A stretch of DNA of 10,269 bases from Acidobacteriota bacterium (GTDB lineage: Bacteria > Acidobacteriota > Terriglobia > Bryobacterales > Bryobacteraceae), in assembly GCA_018268875.1 (NCBI GenBank), contig JAFDVT010000559.1, positions 1-10,269 on the forward strand, given 5' to 3'. The notes beneath the pieces are model-generated. The model saw only the letters and a program-made list of their open reading frames with translations, was not told where the DNA came from and searched no databases. Of the stretch, positions 6,081 to 10,269 are shown one piece after another (within the stretch, counting starts at the first letter, position 1; each line of letters starts with the position of its first letter). Made by a program: the position numbers and the translations under genes.

Positions 6081-7937
6081 TTACTCTTTGGCCGCGTTGG
6101 CGCTGCTGCCCCAGGCGGCCGCCGAACCCCACGCGGCGCTCGAACCCCAAGCCGCCGACGATCCCCAAGCGGCGGTGGAACCCCACGCTGCCGCGGAACC
6201 CCAGGCTGCGCTCGAACCCCAAGCCGCGGTGGATCCCCAGGCTGCCGCCGAACCCCACGGCGAGGTGGAACCCCAGGCCGCGGTGGATCCCCAAGCGGCC
6301 GCCGAACCCCAGGCCGCGGCGGAACCCCAGGCTGCGGCCGTGCCGCCCACCGGATTTAAACCGCCAAGGCCCAGAAGTTGATCGCCACCGGAGGTCCAGT
6401 TGGTGATCCAATTGAGGGCCGATGCGAGGCTGGAATTCGCCCAGGCGCTGTTCTTGGCTTCGATCGCCTGGGTTCCCCAAACGGCCGTCGTGCCGAGCGA
6501 CGAATTATTCCAGGCGGAACCGCCCGCGCGAAGCAGAATGCCCTGCCCCGCCGTCGGACTGTACATCAGCGAAGGCGAATCCGCGTTCTGCGAACCGGCC
6601 TTGTCCTGGAGCGCGAGCGTATTCGGAACGTTCAGGTACCCCGCGCCAACGGTAAAGATGTCCGAAACGGCCGGGTACACCCCGCCGGTGGACGCGTCGT
6701 ACGTCACGCTGGTGAGCGGAAAGCTCTTCGACGCGCCTTTCATCAGGCGAATCTTGAGGTCGCTCGGCGTGAGGGAGGGATTGGCCTCGAGCATCAGCGC
6801 CGCGGTGCCGCTCACCATCGGAGCAGCCATGCTGGTGCCGTTCATGACGGTGTAATACGCGTCGACGGCATTGGCGGGATACTCGCGATCGATGGTGGAA
6901 CCCACCGTCCGCAAACCCACGATGCCATTGCCCGGCGCCACCAGGTCCGGTTTGACGATCAGGTCGCCCCAGGTCGGTCCTTTCGAGGAGTAGCTGGCAA
7001 TCTGGTCGTCCGCCGTCGAGGGGGTGTTCAGGGTCTTCATCGCGCCGACCGTAATGGCGGAGGGCGCGTTGCCCGGCGACAGAACCGTCGCGTATCCGTT
7101 GCGCCCCATGTTGCCGGAGGCGACCACCACCGTGATCCCGGCGTCCCAGGCGGCTTTTACCGCCAGCGTCAGCGGATCCTTCTGGTAGGATTCGTAAATC
7201 GGCCGTCCCAGCGACAGATTGATGATCCGAATGTTGTACTGCGACCGGAGGCTGATGGCCCGGTCCAGCGCCGCGACCACCGTGCGGTCCGTCGAAAGTC
7301 CGCTGGCGTCGAGCACGCGGAGGTCGATGAGGTTCACCCCCGGGGCAAGACCGCGGACAGCGCCATTCGAGCGCGAACCGTTGCCCGCCACAATGCCGGC
7401 AACGTGCGTTCCGTGTCCGTAATCGTCTTTTGCCGTACCAGAGACAAAACTTTCGCGATAGACGACTTTGCCGTCCAGGTCGCTCGAATCGGAAATTCCG
7501 CTGTCGATAATGGCCACGCCGATGCCGCGTCCGGTAAGGCTACCGACGGCGGCGGCGTTGGCAGCGCCGATCGAAACACGCGCCCGGTCGGTGGCGTCGG
7601 CAACCGACCCGCGAATTTCGCGATCCAAAGACACATATTCAACGTTTGCGTTGGCAAGCAATGTCGGCAACGCCTGAACAGGCACCACCTTACTGGCGGC
7701 CGGGATGAGGCTATAAACCAAATCGGTAACACCGGCCAATCCATTGACAATGCCTGCTACGGTTTGAAGAAGTCCCGGTGGTTTGGTCTGTATAATGACC
7801 CGAACGGTCGGGGGTGGATTTGACGAACTAATGATCGCTTGCAGGTCCGGCGATACCTTGGACGACTGCCCAAAAACGCTGGAAGCGGCCAGCAGGGCGG
7901 CAATCCATCCGGCCGTTGCAACACGTACGAATTTCAT
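6081..7937 (-). CDS. Secreted S8 family (subtilisin-like) serine protease with C-terminal WGS hexapeptide repeats
   Basis: This 618-residue exported protease reads in order as follows. A signal peptide (1-23, ending SSVFG) precedes an I9-like propeptide (about 40-110, ending VEYVSLDREIRG). The subtilase domain (about 120-445) has an intact catalytic triad: Asp145 in VAIIDSGI, His175 in GHGTHVAG, Ser369 in NGTSMAAP, with oxyanion Asn276 in VVASGN. A Trp/Asn/Ser-rich linker (about 470-530) follows, then 13 perfect-period hexads ending in WGS (534-611) and a short SANAAKE tail. The fold and active site are certain. The tail's job is unknown: surface attachment, wall or polysaccharide binding, or a secretion signal are possible. 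The start is ATG 7937, which opens the signal peptide, with a purine-rich AAAGAAAG upstream. It shares a 235-nt divergent spacer with the HD-GYP gene and converges with the zincin gene. It probably needs propeptide removal for activity. Confidence 0.95.
   Translation of the reverse strand: MKFVRVATAGWIAALLAASSVFGQSSKVSPDLQAIISSSNPPPTVRVIIQTKPPGLLQTVAGIVNGLAGVTDLVYSLIPAASKVVPVQALPTLLANANVEYVSLDREIRGSVADATDRARVSIGAANAAAVGSLTGRGIGVAIIDSGISDSSDLDGKVVYRESFVSGTAKDDYGHGTHVAGIVAGNGSRSNGAVRGLAPGVNLIDLRVLDASGLSTDRTVVAALDRAISLRSQYNIRIINLSLGRPIYESYQKDPLTLAVKAAWDAGITVVVASGNMGRNGYATVLSPGNAPSAITVGAMKTLNTPSTADDQIASYSSKGPTWGDLIVKPDLVAPGNGIVGLRTVGSTIDREYPANAVDAYYTVMNGTSMAAPMVSGTAALMLEANPSLTPSDLKIRLMKGASKSFPLTSVTYDASTGGVYPAVSDIFTVGAGYLNVPNTLALQDKAGSQNADSPSLMYSPTAGQGILLRAGGSAWNNSSLGTTAVWGTQAIEAKNSAWANSSLASALNWITNWTSGGDQLLGLGGLNPVGGTAAAWGSAAAWGSAAAWGSTAAWGSTSPWGSAAAWGSTAAWGSSAAWGSAAAWGSTAAWGSSAAWGSSAAWGSAAAWGSSANAAKE
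6105..6338 (-). repeat. 13 tandem 18-bp units encoding xxxWGS hexapeptides
   Basis: Thirteen contiguous 18-nt units (234 nt, no phase break) encode residues 534-611 of the S8 protease. Most units are AAAWGS, TAAWGS or SAAWGS, and one is TSPWGS. The Trp residues fall every six residues, from 537 to 609. At DNA level a TGGGG(A/T)TC core is nearly constant, while the Ala/Ser/Thr codons use many synonymous third bases. That suggests the array is old and kept for its protein sequence rather than freshly expanded. Replication slippage could change the copy number. Confidence 0.95.
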
Positions 7938-8172
7938 GGACTTTCTTTAAGCAGTCCGGGTACCACAGTTCCGTCGCCCGTTAAACAGTGCGTGCTGAGG
8001 GACTTAAGTAGTTTACTTGACCTTACCCCTGCCAAAGGATGCGACAAATTTGACGCTGGCGGCGACAGGATTGTCGCTAACGGACTGTAGACAATGGCCT
8101 TTGCTGCCGATAACACGTCTGTGGAGCCGGTACTTCGGTTTCACGCAAAATCACCGTTTTGCCTTAGCCGGA
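7938..8172. other. Divergent intergenic region between the S8 protease and HD-GYP genes
   Basis: This 235-nt spacer must hold the promoters of both divergent genes. It is somewhat richer in A/T than its surroundings. I see TTGAC-like hexamers at 8017 and 8050 (plus) and a weak minus-strand pair TTGTCG, 16 nt, TAAGGT, but none has a convincing partner. I found no riboswitch, small gene or terminator. The HD-GYP frame is open through most of it from TTG 8017, but without protein-like features. Confidence 0.5.
8004..8020. promoter_or_regulatory. Imperfect inverted repeat in the divergent spacer
   Basis: TTAAGTA and TACTTGA form 7-bp arms (one G-T mismatch) around GTT. It lies about 70 nt upstream of the protease start and about 150 nt upstream of the HD-GYP start. 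It is a candidate protein-binding site only because of its position and symmetry. It is too short, and has no T-run, for an intrinsic terminator. Confidence 0.2.
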
Positions 8173-10185
8173 ATGCAGACAGCGCCGAACAACCCGGTTG
8201 CACCCCAACCCGAACCGCCCTCCTTACGCCCCGCGGCGCGGTTCTATATCCTTGCCATCACCCTGCTTGGCGTGGCGCTGCTGACGCACGGCTTGTGGAA
8301 CTGGCAGGCCGCCAACCTGTCGCGCTTCCTGGTGCTTTTCGTCATCTCGGCGGTTGCCTCGGGAATGAAGGTGACATTGGGGGCCGGTTCCGGCACGATG
8401 TCGATGAACTTCCTGTTCGTGCTGCTGGGCATCCAATCGTTGAGCCTGGGCGAAGCGCTGCTGATCGGCGTCGCCGGCATCATGGTGCAGCGATTGGTGC
8501 GCGCCAAACAGAGGCCGACGCTCGAACAGATGCTGTTCAACAGCGGCAGCATCTGCTGTTCGATCGCGGCCGCCTACAACGTCTATCACGAAGGTATGGC
8601 GATGTTTGGCGGCGCTGTGGAAGTTCCGATGCTGCTTTTGCTTGCGGCCATCGTCTTCTTCCTGGTCAATACGTTCTCGGTTGCCTTGGTGATCTCGCTG
8701 ATCGAGTCGCGGCCTGTGGTCGCGGTGTGGCGCAAGACGTATTTTTGGTCGTTCCCGAATCATCTATTGGGCGCCGCGGTGGCGTACGGCATCTATGAAT
8801 TGAGCCGGTCGTTCGGCTGGCAGACTTCGCTTTTGGTTCTGCCCGTGCTGTATGCGATTTACCGGTCGCACCGGGTGTATGTCGAACGGCTGGAGGAAGC
8901 CGCCAAGCACGCGCAGGAACAGCTCCGCCACGCCGAAGAGCTGGCGGCCCTGAATCGCCGCACAATCGAAACTCTGGCCCTGGCAATCGAGGCCAAGGAT
9001 CAGACCACGCATGACCATCTGGCGCGCGTCGAAGTGTACGCCATTGAAATCGGTAAGGAGCTGGGGCTGTCGTCCGACGAATTGAAAGCGCTGGAGGCGG
9101 CCGCGCTGCTGCACGACATCGGCAAGCTCGCCGTGCCTGAATATATCGTCACCAAACCGGGCAAGCTGACGCCCGAAGAGTTCGAAACCATGAAGATCCA
9201 CCCGGTGGTCGGCGCGGAACTCATTGAACAGGTGCATTTCCCGTACCCGGTTGCGCCGATTGTCCGGGCCCATCATGAAAAGTGGGACGGTAGCGGGTAT
9301 CCGGATGGCATTTCCGGCGAGGACATTCCGATTGGGGCGCGGATTCTTTCCGCGGTGGACTGCCTGGACGCGCTCGCCTCGGATCGCCAGTACCGTCGCG
9401 CGCTGCCGCTGCCCGATGCGCTGGCGTTTGTGATGAAGCAGTCCGGAATCGCGTTCGATCCCAAGGTGGTGGAAGTGTTGGCTCGCCGCCATGTGGAGTT
9501 GGAACGCATGGCCAAAACGAGCGCCATGACGAATCGCAACCGCCTTTCGACCGACATTCGCGTCGAGCGGGGCGCGGCGCCAGACGCTGGCTTTGAAGCC
9601 GGAACCGGGGACCTTCTCAACCTCGAACGATCGCTCGCCGAGAAAGCCGGGAGAGCGCTCGAACGGCTGGATGAGGAACTGAAGCACTGTCCTGTCGCCG
9701 AAGTGCGGCGGGTGATCCGCAACATTGTCCGCGAAGCTATTCCGTATGACACGCTGGTGGTGTTCCGGCGGGACGGCCGGCGCCTGGTGCCGGACTTCCT
9801 GGACGGCATCTGCCGCGAAAACTTCCGCCATTTGCAGATCCCCAACGGGTCCGGACTGGCTGGCTGGGTCGCGGAGAACCACAAATCGATCCTGAACGGC
9901 AATCCGTCGGTGGAACCCGGGTTTTTGAGCGACCCGTCGATGGCCAGTCCTTTGAGTTCCGCGCTGGCTGTACCGTTGGAGTTCCTGGACGAGCCGGCGG
10001 GCGTCATGTCGTTGTACCGAACCGACCGGGACGCGTTTTCGGCCGCTGAACTGAGTCTGTTGCAGGCGGTGGCGCAGCGCGTAGGACGCGCCTGGCCATC
10101 GAGCCTGACGCTCGTGTCGACCTCTCAGGAATTTCCCGTAGACGCTAGTACTTTGGGTCTCTCATCATCACAGGCGAGTGACTAG
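8173..10185 (+). CDS. Membrane-anchored HD-GYP domain protein with C-terminal GAF domain
   Basis: This 670-residue protein probably hydrolyses cyclic-di-GMP or a related cyclic dinucleotide. Residues about 23-230 form seven or eight hydrophobic helices, a membrane sensory domain I cannot assign to a named family. A coiled-coil-like stretch follows (about 235-265, KHAQEQLRHAEELAALN). The HD-GYP domain (about 265-450) has His282 (HDHLARV), the HD pair His314/Asp315 with Lys318 in LLHDIGK, His343 (KIHPVVGAEL), His367/His368 in HHEKWDGSGYP with GYP at 375-377, and Asp396 (SAVDCLDAL), so the metal-binding set looks complete. A GAF-like domain fills about 505-640 (PNGSGLAGWVAE, SSALAVPLEF). The Ser/Thr-rich tail has no known motif. 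The start chosen is ATG 8173, just before the first membrane helix; its ribosome site is poor (GGA abuts the ATG). A TTG at 8017 would add 52 residues that look non-coding. Confidence 0.9.
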   Translation: MQTAPNNPVAPQPEPPSLRPAARFYILAITLLGVALLTHGLWNWQAANLSRFLVLFVISAVASGMKVTLGAGSGTMSMNFLFVLLGIQSLSLGEALLIGVAGIMVQRLVRAKQRPTLEQMLFNSGSICCSIAAAYNVYHEGMAMFGGAVEVPMLLLLAAIVFFLVNTFSVALVISLIESRPVVAVWRKTYFWSFPNHLLGAAVAYGIYELSRSFGWQTSLLVLPVLYAIYRSHRVYVERLEEAAKHAQEQLRHAEELAALNRRTIETLALAIEAKDQTTHDHLARVEVYAIEIGKELGLSSDELKALEAAALLHDIGKLAVPEYIVTKPGKLTPEEFETMKIHPVVGAELIEQVHFPYPVAPIVRAHHEKWDGSGYPDGISGEDIPIGARILSAVDCLDALASDRQYRRALPLPDALAFVMKQSGIAFDPKVVEVLARRHVELERMAKTSAMTNRNRLSTDIRVERGAAPDAGFEAGTGDLLNLERSLAEKAGRALERLDEELKHCPVAEVRRVIRNIVREAIPYDTLVVFRRDGRRLVPDFLDGICRENFRHLQIPNGSGLAGWVAENHKSILNGNPSVEPGFLSDPSMASPLSSALAVPLEFLDEPAGVMSLYRTDRDAFSAAELSLLQAVAQRVGRAWPSSLTLVSTSQEFPVDASTLGLSSSQASD

Positions 10186-10269
10186 GATCGTTACTGGGAA
10201 ACGCTCATGGTTCGCAAGGCTTGGGCCACCTAACATAGACGTAAGGTCCCGGTCCTCGCGCCAATGAAC
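10186..10269. other. Non-coding end of window
   Basis: These 84 nt follow the HD-GYP stop. I see no hairpin with a T-run, no tRNA and no clear start of another gene. The window ends here. Confidence 0.5.

Noticed and set aside
5950..6381. Plus-strand open frame with EPQAA-like hexapeptide repeats
   Set aside because: It is the antisense reading of the WGS repeat array plus the end of the zincin gene in another frame. Its periodicity comes from the protease repeats.
6378..7823. 481-codon plus-strand open frame
   Set aside because: It is fully antisense to the S8 protease, whose triad and signal peptide are unmistakable. Long antisense frames are expected in GC-rich genes. It is rich in Arg, Gly and His with no domain.
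8017..8060. TTGACC and TTGACG hexamers as -35 boxes
   Set aside because: No acceptable -10 hexamer lies 16-18 nt downstream of either.
8017..8172. 52-codon extension of the HD-GYP protein from TTG
   Set aside because: It has no ribosome site, no protein-like pattern, and lies in the spacer needed for divergent promoters.
8764..9882. 372-codon minus-strand open frame
   Set aside because: It is antisense to the HD-GYP/GAF coding region, with no recognisable domain.
1..10269. CRISPR array, tRNA/rRNA, insertion sequence or phage genes
   Set aside because: The only tandem repeat is inside the protease coding region. No transposase, integrase, direct-repeat/spacer pattern or tRNA-like fold was seen on either strand.

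Overview
The window is about 10.3 kb of GC-rich bacterial chromosome. It is densely coded, with no RNA gene, CRISPR array, insertion sequence or phage gene that I can see. The mix of genes suggests an acidobacterium, perhaps near Solibacter or Bryobacter: an S8 protease with a Trp-Gly-Ser repeat tail, a PQQ-type propeller, a secreted S51 peptidase and a membrane HD-GYP protein. This placement is an inference from gene style, not a sequence search.

Layout. Bases 1-1441 (+) hold the C-terminal half of a PLP-dependent Cys/Met-metabolism enzyme, followed one base later by rsmA (ksgA), the 16S rRNA dimethyladenosine transferase, which starts at TTG. Bases 5639-1355 (-) are a compact four-gene operon, in transcription order: iron-containing alcohol dehydrogenase, secreted eight-bladed PQQ-like beta-propeller, secreted cyanophycinase-like S51 peptidase, and O-antigen ligase/Wzy-type membrane protein. 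Its junctions are a 13-nt overlap, a 13-nt gap and a 26-nt overlap, so translational coupling is likely. The operon's tail overlaps rsmA tail-to-tail by 87 nt. Bases 5675-6079 (+) encode a small HExxH zincin-like metallopeptidase, transcribed divergently from the operon across only about 35 nt. It meets the next gene stop-to-stop with one base between. Bases 7937-6081 (-) encode a secreted subtilisin-family protease ending in 13 uninterrupted hexapeptide repeats (xxxWGS). A 235-nt divergent spacer separates it from a large (+) gene (8173-10185) with an N-terminal polytopic membrane domain, an HD-GYP c-di-GMP phosphodiesterase-type domain and a C-terminal GAF domain.

How the genes may work together. 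The four-gene operon has an envelope flavour: two exported proteins and a polysaccharide ligase or polymerase follow a cytoplasmic dehydrogenase. No single pathway is obvious from the sequence. The S8 protease and the HD-GYP sensor share a divergent regulatory region. The other genes are housekeeping or stand-alone.

I found no clear new defence or mobile system. The items most worth a second look are the WGS-repeat tail of the protease, the 87-nt coding overlap of rsmA with the ligase gene, the unusual four-gene operon, and the membrane/HD-GYP/GAF domain order.
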